64,000 bases of DNA. Source: SKVL01 sp964559575 (GTDB lineage Bacteria; Patescibacteriota; Minisyncoccia; Phycocordibacterales; CSBR16-193). Each line of letters opens with the position of its first letter. Within the stretch, counting starts at the first letter, position 1. The stretch spans positions 1 through 64,000 of the forward strand of contig CAZLGQ010000001.1 in NCBI GenBank assembly GCA_964559575.1. The letters run 5' to 3'. The translations under genes were made by a program, and so were the position numbers. The notes under the pieces were generated by a model. The model had not been told where the DNA came from and searched no databases. It was given only the letters and a program-made list of their open reading frames with translations. Below are positions 1-8,886 of this stretch, piece after piece.

Positions 1-503
1 ATTATTTTAATTTTGCCATAAGACATTTCTGTATTAAAGGTTTTACCATGAATTTCACTAATTTTTATGGTAAGTTCAATTTTTCCATATCTATTTAATA
101 TGTATTTAACTGCATGCAAACCAAGGGGAACTATTAGTTTTGGTTTTATTATTTCTATCTGTTTATCAAGAAATGGGCTGTATATATCTATTTCTTTGGG
201 ATGAGGGTCACGATTTTCTGGCGGTCTGTCTTTTACTATATTTGTTATAAAAACCTTATCTCTAGATAAACCTATGTGTAAAAAAAGTTCATCAAGAATT
301 TTTCCTGATGGACCACAAAAAGGAATACCTTTTTCTGCTTCATTTTTACCGGGGGCTTCTCCTACAAAAACTATTTTGGTATCCAGTGAACCTTCGCCAT
401 TTACGGGTTTTAAATTATTTTCAATACGATTTTTATAAAGAGGTGAATTTACTAAATCATATACTTCTTTTTTTATTTTATCCATCTCTTTTTCTTTATT
501 CAT
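1..503 (-). CDS. Uracil-DNA glycosylase family 4-like, 3' end outside window
   Basis: This is an open frame from the ATG at 503 to the left edge; about 167 codons are visible and the C-terminus is missing. It carries the family 4 signature GEAPG (residues about 48-52), then a PFCGPSG stretch and TNIVKDRPPENRDP. Family 4/5 enzymes remove uracil from DNA. Classical family 4 enzymes bind a 4Fe-4S cluster through cysteines near the N-terminus and in the VVKCRPP motif. Here those positions read NSPLY and IVKDRPP, so the usual visible ligands are absent. It sits 8 bases upstream of pcm in the same direction, so the two probably share a transcript. The family call is firm; activity is not shown. Confidence 0.85.
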   Translation of the reverse strand, partial: MNKEKEMDKIKKEVYDLVNSPLYKNRIENNLKPVNGEGSLDTKIVFVGEAPGKNEAEKGIPFCGPSGKILDELFLHIGLSRDKVFITNIVKDRPPENRDPHPKEIDIYSPFLDKQIEIIKPKLIVPLGLHAVKYILNRYGKIELTIKISEIHGKTFNTEMSYGKIKI

Positions 504-511
504 ATAAAATT

Positions 512-1156
512 TTATTTGTCTTCATTTATATAAGGAACAAAAGATACCATATTTAAATAGGTTTTTTCTTTAATGAACTGTTTTTCTTTTTTTACAAAAA
601 CCACAAGATCGTTTTTAACAGGAGCAACCATTTTACCACCCTCTCTTAAAGAGCCTTTCATTTTTTGAGGTATTTTATCTTCAGAAGAAAAAGAAGCATT
701 AACCAGTATCTTATCAAATTTATCTGAATATATTGCGTTTTCTTCTGAAGAATGGAAAACCACTACATTTGGAGATTTATCTTGATAGGACGCCAGTCTA
801 TTTCTGGTAAGTTCTACTAACTCCTCTATTATATCAATAGCTACCACTTCTCCACTATCACCAACAAGATAACCTAAAATGGCGGTAGTCCATCCTGATC
901 CGCAACCAACATCCAAAACCCTTTCTCCTTTTTGAGGGTTAAGTAAAGAGACCATCATTACGACTATAGTGGGTTGTGAGATAGTTTGTCCAAAGCCGAT
1001 AGGTAATGGGTAGTCGTAGTATGCTTCTATTTGATAATCTTCATCTATAAAATCTTTTCTATCTATGGATCTTAAAGCGTCTTTTAATACTGAATTTAGT
1101 ACTTCAGTATTTTTTTCCAAATGTTTTATTAAGTCTTCATTTGTATTTTCTTCCAT
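512..1156 (-). CDS. pcm: Protein-L-isoaspartate O-methyltransferase
   Basis: A 214-residue class I SAM methyltransferase that repairs isoaspartyl residues in aged proteins. The family motif GFGQTISQP lies at residues 54-62 and the SAM-binding loop VLDVGCGSGW at 80-89. Length matches the usual 200-220 residues. The start is an ATG and the stop is just before the glycosylase start at 503, suggesting a two-gene unit. A cytoplasmic location is expected because no signal peptide is visible. Confidence 0.93.
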   Translation of the reverse strand: MEENTNEDLIKHLEKNTEVLNSVLKDALRSIDRKDFIDEDYQIEAYYDYPLPIGFGQTISQPTIVVMMVSLLNPQKGERVLDVGCGSGWTTAILGYLVGDSGEVVAIDIIEELVELTRNRLASYQDKSPNVVVFHSSEENAIYSDKFDKILVNASFSSEDKIPQKMKGSLREGGKMVAPVKNDLVVFVKKEKQFIKEKTYLNMVSFVPYINEDK

Positions 1157-1232
1157 AATTACTTTTTTTATTATAACTTAAATAGCGATCTGTTTTTATG
1201 TCGCTTAAACTGTTTGGGTGTTTTGATATTTT

Positions 1233-1649
1233 TTAAAGATATAAAGATTCAAAAACCTTTTGAATGTCGTGAGCTCCACCTGATTCGTAGTGATGGTTTA
1301 TCAAAATATTTGGTTTATAATTGAGAACTTCATCATCGCAAGAGTATTTCTCTCTAGTTCCATGTCTATTTAGATCACTAAAAATAGCATCAAGAAAAAC
1401 TCCTAAATTCATAGCTTCTATTTTCATACATCTTATTCCCTGTTCATCTTCAAATGAATCTATAGCATGAAAGAAAAGATTGTCTGCTAATCTTGAAGCT
1501 AAATATGCACAATCAGATCCTTGAGCTTTATATTTATCTATAAGAGTATTCAGCTTATCTTTGTATTTCCTATCTCTTGATAGTATTAACTCTAAGATCT
1601 CAATGATCATATTGTCTGAAGTGGATTTAATGTTATTTTCTTCAAACAT
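1233..1649 (-). CDS. Hypothetical protein, 138 aa
   Basis: I do not recognise this protein. It is soluble and mostly helical in appearance, with charged N-terminal helices and four scattered cysteines. The last third contains NHHYESGGAHD, which could be a metal or nucleotide site, but this is a guess. It starts with ATG and lies between an SDR gene and pcm on the same strand, with gaps of 36 and 76 bases. No membrane segment or signal peptide is seen. Confidence 0.6.
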   Translation of the reverse strand: MFEENNIKSTSDNMIIEILELILSRDRKYKDKLNTLIDKYKAQGSDCAYLASRLADNLFFHAIDSFEDEQGIRCMKIEAMNLGVFLDAIFSDLNRHGTREKYSCDDEVLNYKPNILINHHYESGGAHDIQKVFESLYL

Positions 1650-1685
1650 AAATATAATTATTAATTAATTTTAATTAATTTTTAT

Positions 1686-2417
1686 TTATCTGGCTGTCCA
1701 TCCACCATCAACATAAACAACCTCACCGGTAGTAAATTTTGATTCATCTGAAGCAAGATAGACTGCAATCTTAGCTATATCTTCAGGTTCTCCCATGTGA
1801 CCCATTGGAGTATTGGATAAAATAAGGTTATAAAAATTTTCGTCATTTTTTGCAAACTCGGTCATTTTAGTTTCAATGAAACCGGGAGCTATGGCGTTTA
1901 CTCTTATTTTTTCTTTTGAAAGATCCAAAGCGGAAGTTTTGGTTAGCTGAACAACTCCTCCTTTACTTACACAGTAAGCTAAGGCTCCCGGTAGCCCCAC
2001 TTTACCTAATATTGAACTCATGTTTATGATAGATCCTTGTATATTGTTTTCTTTCATGTGTCTAGCTGCCGCACGTGTTCCGTAAAATACACCTGAAAGA
2101 TTAATATTCAATACTTTTGACCATGTTTCATCATCTGTATCGATAATACTGCCTAAAGAGCCTATTCCGGCATTGTTTACCATAATATTTAATTCTCCAA
2201 ATTTGGAAACGGTTTCTGATACTAAATTTTCAACTTCTTCTTTATTTGATACGTCGCATTTAATAAAGGTTTCATTTTCTTTGGGATCAAAGTTTTCTAT
2301 TTCGTTAATATCGGAGTAAACTACGTTAGCTCCTTCTCTACTAAAGTTTTGGGCTATAGAATACCCTAATCCAGACGAAGCTCCTGTAACTATAGCTGTC
2401 TTGTTTTGTAATCTCAT
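1686..2417 (-). CDS. Short-chain dehydrogenase/reductase (FabG-like SDR)
   Basis: A 243-residue classical SDR. The NAD(P)-binding TGASSGLG is at residues 11-18, NNAG at 81-84, the catalytic serine in NMSS near 134-135, and YxxxK as Tyr148/Lys152. The C-terminal GGWT ending is typical of FabG-like enzymes. The substrate cannot be told from sequence; FabG-like CPR proteins may act in lipid or sugar metabolism. It is flanked on the same strand by hypothetical and small membrane proteins, so context does not settle its role. Confidence 0.9.
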   Translation of the reverse strand: MRLQNKTAIVTGASSGLGYSIAQNFSREGANVVYSDINEIENFDPKENETFIKCDVSNKEEVENLVSETVSKFGELNIMVNNAGIGSLGSIIDTDDETWSKVLNINLSGVFYGTRAAARHMKENNIQGSIINMSSILGKVGLPGALAYCVSKGGVVQLTKTSALDLSKEKIRVNAIAPGFIETKMTEFAKNDENFYNLILSNTPMGHMGEPEDIAKIAVYLASDESKFTTGEVVYVDGGWTAR

Positions 2418-2444
2418 ATTTATTTATTATATTTATAATTTTAA

Positions 2445-2759
2445 TTAATAATCTATAAAATCAACCAAATTACCTATAAGCGGTATCTTTTTTAAGTCTC
2501 CTTTTATTGAATTTTTAATACCAATAATAGCAAATATAAAAAGTATTAAAGTCCCTATGCAAACTATTATTATACCAACTGTTTCATTGATAAGTAAAAA
2601 AGAAAATAAAAGAAGCCATATCATTATTAAAGCAAATCCTTGCTTTACATGGAAGTTGATAAAAAAATAATTAGGCGCCACCATTATAGGTATTATTATT
2701 AATATACCCAAGTAAGAAAAAGAAGCTAAAAGTTTTAGGTGAAAATTTCCTTTTATCAT
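2445..2759 (-). CDS. Small membrane protein, DUF4870-like
   Basis: A 104-residue protein with three to four hydrophobic segments. The central NFHVKQGFAL stretch is characteristic of the DUF4870/Tic20-like family of small bacterial membrane proteins. The C-terminus ends in IPLIGNLVDFI, also usual there. The function of the family is unknown. It lies in the minus-strand run 27 bases from the SDR gene. Confidence 0.75.
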   Translation of the reverse strand: MIKGNFHLKLLASFSYLGILIIIPIMVAPNYFFINFHVKQGFALIMIWLLLFSFLLINETVGIIIVCIGTLILFIFAIIGIKNSIKGDLKKIPLIGNLVDFIDY

Positions 2760-2785
2760 TTTTAATAAAAGACCTTTTATTAAGT

Positions 2786-3343
2786 TTAATAGGTGTTAAA
2801 CACTACTGTTTTCATCTCTCCATTTTCCTTAACTAAAGGAAGATCTCTGTCTGTATCAAATATCCTATCTTGTTCCTTATCTCTTTCTGCGACTTTATAC
2901 AAAATTGCATAGTATTTACTGTTTTCTTTTGTTTCACGAAGTAGATCCACTTCTCCATCTGTATCATTTTCAAAAAATAGTCTTGCCCCTAAAATATTTC
3001 CCGGTTTACCATTAGTTTCTTCATGTATTACCACCCATCTTTTTTCACTTAAAGATAGGTTTGATACTAAAACTGAATTACCGGCATCTTGATCTTCTAT
3101 AGTTAAAGAATCATCAAATACTATTTCTTCTTCTGTTTCGTCATTCAACTCTTCTTCGTGGGAGATATCTGTTTCATTTTCTTCTTCGTCTAATAATATA
3201 GGTTCATCGGTTATAGGTTCATCGGTTCTGTCATTAAAAATTATAAAAACAGCTACTATTAAAATAATTATTAATGCTATAGTAGAAAAATTTGATATTT
3301 GAGTTACACCTGATAAGAAACTGTTTTTTTTATCTTGTTCCAT
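2786..3343 (-). CDS. Membrane-anchored acidic protein with DUF7282-like domain
   Basis: I chose the ATG at 3343 (MEQDKK), giving about 185 residues; a longer TTG-initiated frame exists but adds an implausible N-terminus. One transmembrane segment lies near residues 20-40, followed by a strongly acidic linker rich in Glu and Asp. The C-terminal domain (WVVIHEETNGKPGNILG) resembles the DUF7282 beta-sandwich found in archaea and CPR surface proteins. It is probably exported and anchored with the domain outside. The function is unknown. Confidence 0.7.
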   Translation of the reverse strand: MEQDKKNSFLSGVTQISNFSTIALIIILIVAVFIIFNDRTDEPITDEPILLDEEENETDISHEEELNDETEEEIVFDDSLTIEDQDAGNSVLVSNLSLSEKRWVVIHEETNGKPGNILGARLFFENDTDGEVDLLRETKENSKYYAILYKVAERDKEQDRIFDTDRDLPLVKENGEMKTVVFNTY

Positions 3344-3415
3344 ATTATTTTTTATTATTAATATTCTATAATTTAATTTACATTTTAAAACTTTAAAAAT
3401 AAAAAGCAAGAATAA

Positions 3416-4264
3416 TTAATTTTCATGAAAATCAGAATCAATTATAACTTTTGCTTCATTTATAACTTTTTTTATTTTATTTTCATTTAAACCACAGGCA
3501 TTAAGTTCTGTTGGATTTTCAATTATTTCTCGGCATAAAACAAGGTTTCTTTTTAAAAGTTCAGTTTTATCTTTTTTACTCAAAGAAGATATAGCTGTTA
3601 AAGGATGGAGTCCGCTTTTTTCTATTAGTTCTTGAAGGTTACCTTTTTTAGGATAGTTCCAACTTATCATGGTTATTCCGGCACACTCTCCATATTTTAA
3701 AGCACTTTTTGTAAACTTTGTGTTTGTTATTAACCATACAGAATGAGGTTTTTTTTCTTTAGAAAGAAAAGGGCTTTCCCATAGATCATCAAAACGTGCT
3801 TTTACGTATAAGGCAGTTTGAAGATCGCTTTTTATACCATGATCATTATGAAACTTAGTTTCAGCTATGAAAGTATGTGATTCATGTTTTGCTAAAAAAT
3901 CTATTTCATGTTCTATGCACATACCTTGCATCATTAATCCAATTTCAATTTCATAACCTAATCTGGAAAAAACCCTGGCCACAAATCTTTCGAAGGGAAA
4001 TCCTGTTGGTCCTAATTCTTTAACAGCTTCGTTTAGAGAGTAACTTATTGCAGCTATATTTTTTTTCTTTTTTAATTCAGAAAAGGCTTTTTTATATATT
4101 TTTTTAGTGGTTATACCATGATAGATGGTCTTTTCTATTGTATTTAAAATATTTTGAATGTCTTTTTTTGAAGCTCCGGCTAATCTTAGAGAGTTTTTTA
4201 ATTTTTCAGATTTAAAAGGTTCAAATTCACCGTTTGCTTTTTTGATCATTGTTTCTGATGTCAT
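3416..4264 (-). CDS. ATP-cone plus Mrr-like restriction endonuclease-fold protein
   Basis: A 282-residue protein with two parts. Residues about 1-95 form an ATP-cone, the nucleotide-sensing domain best known from ribonucleotide reductases and NrdR. Residues about 100-200 look like a PD-(D/E)xK nuclease: HEIDFLA supplies the Asp and AETK the ExK. Proteins of this layout are known but poorly characterised. Its ATG overlaps the mnmA stop by one base, so the two genes are translationally coupled. Whether it cuts DNA or senses dNTP levels is open. Confidence 0.75.
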   Translation of the reverse strand: MTSETMIKKANGEFEPFKSEKLKNSLRLAGASKKDIQNILNTIEKTIYHGITTKKIYKKAFSELKKKKNIAAISYSLNEAVKELGPTGFPFERFVARVFSRLGYEIEIGLMMQGMCIEHEIDFLAKHESHTFIAETKFHNDHGIKSDLQTALYVKARFDDLWESPFLSKEKKPHSVWLITNTKFTKSALKYGECAGITMISWNYPKKGNLQELIEKSGLHPLTAISSLSKKDKTELLKRNLVLCREIIENPTELNACGLNENKIKKVINEAKVIIDSDFHEN

Positions 4265-5355
4265 TATTCTATTATTTTATCAATAATTCCACCGCCTAAA
4301 CAGTGGTTACCGTTGTAGATAACTACAGACTGACCCTCTGTTAAACCTGATTGCGGTTCATTAAATATCACTAAGGTTTTTTTATTATTTGAAAATAATA
4401 AATTACAGGTTCTTTCTTTCTGTCTATATCTAGTTAGACAGGTGAGGTTTTTTTCTTTTGAGATCTCTAAAGGTTTTTGAGGTATCCAATTTTCATTACT
4501 AAGAGATACCTTATTAAAGGTATGGTTTTGAGTATTTGGGGATACGGTTATAGTATTTTTTGATATATTTTTTTTTATTATATAAAGTGGTTTACTGTTA
4601 GGATCTTTTTTATTAACCGTAAAACCGTGTCTCTGTCCTATGGTATAAAACCAAGCACCTTCATGAAACCCTATAACTTTAGAGTTCTCATCTAAAACGT
4701 CTCCTTTTTTAGGATAAATATATTTTGATAAAAACTCTTTAATATCTACTTTTCCTAAAAAACATATGCCCTGACTATCTTTTTTATTAGCTGTGGGGAG
4801 ATTTAAAGACTTGGCTTTCATTCTAACTTCTTCTTTTTTCATTTCTCCTACCGGAAAAATGGTTTTTGAGAGCGCTTCTTTAGAAATAGACCATAAAAAA
4901 TATGATTGATCTTTATTACTGTCTAAACCTTTTAATAAGTAGGGTTCATCTTCTTTAGAGTTATCAATTCTAGCATAGTGACCTGTAGCTACCAGATCAG
5001 CACCTTGTTCAATTGCCCAATTAAAGAAAATTCCAAATTTGATGAATTTATTACACATTATATCTGGATTTGGAGTTCTTCCAAAACGGTATTCTTCTAT
5101 CATATAATTTACCACCTTATTTTCATAAAGTTTTTTTGCATCAAATGTTTTAAAAGGTATTTTTAAAACATTACAAACCTTCATAGCGTCTATTCTATCT
5201 TCAGCTGAAGTACATTCAGTAAATCCGGGTTGCCATATATCAATAAAAACCCCTACAACGTTATAACCTTTTTCTTTCAAAATACCGGCTGAAACCGAGC
5301 TATCTACTCCACCGGAAATACCAACATATACGGTTTTTTTTCTGTTATTTATCAT
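4264..5355 (-). CDS. mnmA: tRNA-specific 2-thiouridylase MnmA
   Basis: A 363-residue enzyme that installs 2-thiouridine at position 34 of tRNAs for Lys, Glu and Gln. The ATP-pyrophosphatase loop SGGVDS is at residues 14-19. The catalytic cysteine pair is visible as Cys101 (DIMCNKF) and Cys198 (SQGICFLG). The C-terminal beta-barrel is present. It overlaps the downstream ATP-cone/nuclease gene by one base and follows mltG with a 20-base gap. It matters for the Elp3/Trm9-like pair near 59.6 kb because all act on U34. Confidence 0.96.
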   Translation of the reverse strand: MINNRKKTVYVGISGGVDSSVSAGILKEKGYNVVGVFIDIWQPGFTECTSAEDRIDAMKVCNVLKIPFKTFDAKKLYENKVVNYMIEEYRFGRTPNPDIMCNKFIKFGIFFNWAIEQGADLVATGHYARIDNSKEDEPYLLKGLDSNKDQSYFLWSISKEALSKTIFPVGEMKKEEVRMKAKSLNLPTANKKDSQGICFLGKVDIKEFLSKYIYPKKGDVLDENSKVIGFHEGAWFYTIGQRHGFTVNKKDPNSKPLYIIKKNISKNTITVSPNTQNHTFNKVSLSNENWIPQKPLEISKEKNLTCLTRYRQKERTCNLLFSNNKKTLVIFNEPQSGLTEGQSVVIYNGNHCLGGGIIDKIIE

Positions 5356-5375
5356 GAAATTTAAATAGTAAAAAA

Positions 5376-6359
5376 TTACTGTCGAAGATAATTTTTTCTA
5401 TTATATTGGTGTCCGTCAAAGTCTTCGGCGTAATACATATTTCCTGCTAGATCTGAAAGAAAATACCAGTATGGATTTTCAATAGGATCCATAGCGGCTT
5501 TTATTGCATTTGCACTTGGGTTGTTAATGGGGGTTGGTGGAAGACCTGAATATTTATAAGTGTTATATGGATCATCAATTTTAAGATCACTTAAAGTTAA
5601 TTGATAAGTATTTTTATTATTAATATATAGAAACGTAGCGTCTACCTGAAGAGGTATGTCTGCATCTAATCTTTTCCATAAAATATCTGAAACTTTTCTT
5701 TTACTTTCAATGGTATTAGCTTCAGCTTCCAAGAGGGATGCCATTATTATAATTTCATCTTTAGATCTTTCTGTTTCAATTTCTTTTTTGATTTTTTCAA
5801 TTCTATTTTTAAAATTTTCTTCCATTTTTTCTACTACTTTTTCCGTGGAGGTCATTGGAGAGAAAAAATATGTATCCGGTGCCAGATAACCTTCATTAGT
5901 AATTGATAAAAATTTATTTCTATCAAAACTTTCAAGTTTTTCATCAAGATAGTTGGCTATACGAAAAACATCCCAACCTTCTATAATAGTAACTCTTACT
6001 GGTTCTAAACCGAATTTACCTTTTGAAACTCTTTCCGCTACTCGATAAACCGCTTCGGGTTCATTAAAGTAGTAATCTCCTGCCGGGATGGTGTGTTCAT
6101 TTTGTGAAATAATAACAAAAAATCTAAACCAAAAAGGAGATCTGATCACTTTGTTTTCATGAAGTAATTCCCCTATTTCTTCTAAATTACTGCCTTTTTC
6201 TATTTCTAAGATAATAGGTTTTTCTATTTTATCAGGAGGAGCTATCATGGAGGTAAATATAATAATTAAAATACCTAAAAAAATAAGGAGGCTATTTAAT
6301 ATAAAATACTTATTTTTTATTTTTAAAATTTTATTTAATTTAAATATTTTTTTCTTCAT
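5376..6359 (-). CDS. mltG: Endolytic murein transglycosylase MltG
   Basis: A 327-residue YceG/MltG-family protein that cuts nascent glycan strands at the membrane. The N-terminus is basic, followed by one transmembrane helix at about residues 18-41. A LysM-like region follows and then the catalytic domain. The catalytic glutamate is most likely Glu211 in ASLLEAEAN, and the LQVDATFLY region matches the family LQxDxTxxY. It lies between mnmA and the 449-residue membrane protein on the same strand. Confidence 0.92.
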   Translation of the reverse strand: MKKKIFKLNKILKIKNKYFILNSLLIFLGILIIIFTSMIAPPDKIEKPIILEIEKGSNLEEIGELLHENKVIRSPFWFRFFVIISQNEHTIPAGDYYFNEPEAVYRVAERVSKGKFGLEPVRVTIIEGWDVFRIANYLDEKLESFDRNKFLSITNEGYLAPDTYFFSPMTSTEKVVEKMEENFKNRIEKIKKEIETERSKDEIIIMASLLEAEANTIESKRKVSDILWKRLDADIPLQVDATFLYINNKNTYQLTLSDLKIDDPYNTYKYSGLPPTPINNPSANAIKAAMDPIENPYWYFLSDLAGNMYYAEDFDGHQYNRKNYLRQ

Positions 6360-6368
6360 ACAATAAAT

Positions 6369-7718
6369 TTAAATCGGTAGATTTGAAGGCGCGTCACCTT
6401 TTCTTGATGTTATTCTAGGTAACGTTGGAGCCATAGCTGACTCTCCTGGAATATGAAATATCGTAGCCAACTCTTCTGTACTTAAAACACTATAAGGTGA
6501 TTTATATGGAGGATGGAAATAAGATCTCCATCTATAAGCATTATAAATATTCCAAGATATTTTATTAGTTTTTTTCTGTTTAATATCTTGCCATGGATAG
6601 ATAGGTGCTGTGTGTCCTCCAGTTGGAGCAAATCCATTTAAATTTTCGGAACTAAACTGTTTAAAAACACCAACTAAACCGGATATTGATATAGGGTTAA
6701 AATATTTTTTATCCGCTATATATATAGAACGAATACCAATATCAAAAGCATGTTTATTAATATTTCTTTCTATTGATCTTAGTGTCTCAGCTTGCCAAGA
6801 TGTTAAATTTAAAGGTGGATTTTCAGAATTATCCATAGATCCTGAAGGTGCGTTATCTTTTTTGATTTTTTTAATAATCTGTTCTCCTTCTTCTTTCCAA
6901 TCAACTTTTTTAAAAAAGGTACCCGGTTTCTTTTTTTCTTTTTTGTGTGCTCTTGCCATGATCTGAATCCAAACATACTCTCCTTTGTTAACAGATGCTA
7001 AGAACTCAAGAATAGAATTTATAGGGTCTACCACATACTCTTCTTTTGTTTCTTTATCAAGACCATAATCTACGTATGTCTTAATCGGATAAGGGTCAGG
7101 TTTAGTAAGTTTGAATTCACATCCCCAATAGATATATTTATTAAGATCAAATGGTATATATTTAACATAATCTTCAACCTCATAAATTTCGGCATCCGGA
7201 TACTGTGAATAAACCGCTGATTCTATATGTCGCCTCCATTCTTTTCTCATCCAGATAAAAAACCTTATTTCACCTTCAAAAGAAACCATTTCTAATGAAA
7301 ACCAAGGTCTGGTTTTGCCATTTCTCCATTTATCTATTAACCCTCCTTCCCCTCCGGGTTGATGAAAAGATTCTAATAATAACTCCATTGCTATAAGGGG
7401 TTTATTAACATTTTTTGGTATTTTTATTTCAATAACCGTTGATTCTTGGTTTAAAATAAAAGAGACCCTTTTGTAAGTTAAATAGGTGTTAATTGCCGCC
7501 ATGGTAAAAACCATAGGAAAAAAGATTATTAGTATAAGAATAATGATCTTTAGTAGAAGTTCTAAATTACCGGTTGTAAATATAGTTGCCATCCATAAAA
7601 ATAAAATAAGGATCAATGGAGATACCCAAATTAAAAAATAAACAACGTTCCTGATTATCTTATCAGTATTATTAGGATCTTCTTTTTTATCTTTTGATTT
7701 TTCAGATGACTCCGGCAT
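6369..7718 (-). CDS. Conserved CPR membrane protein, conjugation/T4SS-associated type
   Basis: A 449-residue protein. It has two transmembrane helices near residues 24-45 and 53-75, followed by a large soluble region with conserved FHQPGGEGG, KTRPWFSLE and RFFIWMRK segments. This architecture is common in Patescibacteria next to VirD4/TraG-like ATPases and is usually annotated as hypothetical. The C-terminal STEELATIFHIPG resembles the motif seen in TraG/VirB4-associated proteins. No ATPase is in this window, so the link to DNA transfer is inference. It is 9 bases from the HARE-domain gene. Confidence 0.65.
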   Translation of the reverse strand: MPESSEKSKDKKEDPNNTDKIIRNVVYFLIWVSPLILILFLWMATIFTTGNLELLLKIIILILIIFFPMVFTMAAINTYLTYKRVSFILNQESTVIEIKIPKNVNKPLIAMELLLESFHQPGGEGGLIDKWRNGKTRPWFSLEMVSFEGEIRFFIWMRKEWRRHIESAVYSQYPDAEIYEVEDYVKYIPFDLNKYIYWGCEFKLTKPDPYPIKTYVDYGLDKETKEEYVVDPINSILEFLASVNKGEYVWIQIMARAHKKEKKKPGTFFKKVDWKEEGEQIIKKIKKDNAPSGSMDNSENPPLNLTSWQAETLRSIERNINKHAFDIGIRSIYIADKKYFNPISISGLVGVFKQFSSENLNGFAPTGGHTAPIYPWQDIKQKKTNKISWNIYNAYRWRSYFHPPYKSPYSVLSTEELATIFHIPGESAMAPTLPRITSRKGDAPSNLPI

Positions 7719-7726
7719 GTCTGCCT

Positions 7727-8767
7727 TTATTTTACCACATGATAGTAACCATTTTCATCTCTAACAAAGAAATGATCATTTTGTAAATTAACAAAGACAG
7801 TATTTTCTCTTACAAAACGTTCTTTTAAAACATTTTGAACTATTTCATCTGCGGTTAAAGGACCTTTTTCTTCTAAGATCTTTTTAATAACATCTCTTAC
7901 AACACCCTCAGAATAACCCCATTCCTTGAGAGCATATAACCCTCTACCAACTAAAACAAAACGAGGATCTTTTATTAGTTCATTGTGTGTGGTTGCAATG
8001 TGAGCTTTTTTATTAAAAATTTCTTCTATGGTTTTAGCTACCTCTCTAAAATGTGTAGGCTCTCCTTTTTTTCTTAATACTAAAAATGCATAGTCACGCA
8101 TTCCCTTGGTGTATATATTATTTGAAGTAACTCTACCCCACTCTCCTAATGGATTTTTATCTATTTTTTTGGAAATGGATAACCATCTTCTAGCTATTTC
8201 TTCATTTTTATATTCTTCCGAAACATCTTCTAAATAGTTAAGAAACTTTTTTATTATATCAGGTTCAGATATAAGATCGTCATCTGATAAACTCTGGTAA
8301 AGTTTATTTAAAGAATTGTGTATTTTGTTTGATAGTTCCGGATCTATATGCCAACGGTGTTTAAAGTTTTCGTCTTCTTTTTCTTTATTAAAATAGTCAT
8401 CTAAATATAAAAGAAAATGATAAAAGTTTTGAGTTGATTTATCTTTTGCAAGAAATTCAAGAAGATCTGCTTCAGATACAACTTTTCCCAAGTTTTTTAT
8501 AATACTATTCAGTTCATCAAATACGTGTGAGTATTTTTTGTATTCTTTAGATGATTTTATTATTGAAATAGAATTTTTTTCTATCTGACGGACACGTTCT
8601 CTAGTTATGCCATATTTTTTACCAATAGCTTCCAAGGTTTTTCTATTGGTGCTTTTTCCAAGACCGTGTCTTTCTACAATAACGTCCCTCCCCCTTTCTG
8701 ATAAGGGTTGTAAAAGGTTTTTAACTACCTGTTTGGGTTTAAAAGTTACAGTAGAGATCTTAGGCAT
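7727..8767 (-). CDS. Sigma-70 region 4 / HARE-HTH transcriptional regulator
   Basis: A 346-residue protein. Residues about 20-60 hold a sigma region 4 helix-turn-helix (YGITRERVRQIEK). The C-terminal third has a HARE-HTH domain (GEPTHFREVAKTI) followed by a second winged-helix-like repeat. The layout is typical of CPR genomes. It lacks sigma regions 2 and 3, so it is unlikely to be a full sigma factor and more likely an RNA-polymerase-associated regulator. It begins a minus-strand unit that runs into the 449-residue membrane protein. Confidence 0.8.
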   Translation of the reverse strand: MPKISTVTFKPKQVVKNLLQPLSERGRDVIVERHGLGKSTNRKTLEAIGKKYGITRERVRQIEKNSISIIKSSKEYKKYSHVFDELNSIIKNLGKVVSEADLLEFLAKDKSTQNFYHFLLYLDDYFNKEKEDENFKHRWHIDPELSNKIHNSLNKLYQSLSDDDLISEPDIIKKFLNYLEDVSEEYKNEEIARRWLSISKKIDKNPLGEWGRVTSNNIYTKGMRDYAFLVLRKKGEPTHFREVAKTIEEIFNKKAHIATTHNELIKDPRFVLVGRGLYALKEWGYSEGVVRDVIKKILEEKGPLTADEIVQNVLKERFVRENTVFVNLQNDHFFVRDENGYYHVVK

Positions 8768-8886
8768 GTATTTATTATTAAATATTTATTTTAATTAATC
8801 AATCGGGATAATTATTTTAGTTAAGTTTTTCTTTTTAAATTTAAAAGAAATTTATACCATATATAAAAAAATTTTTCAAATTTAGC

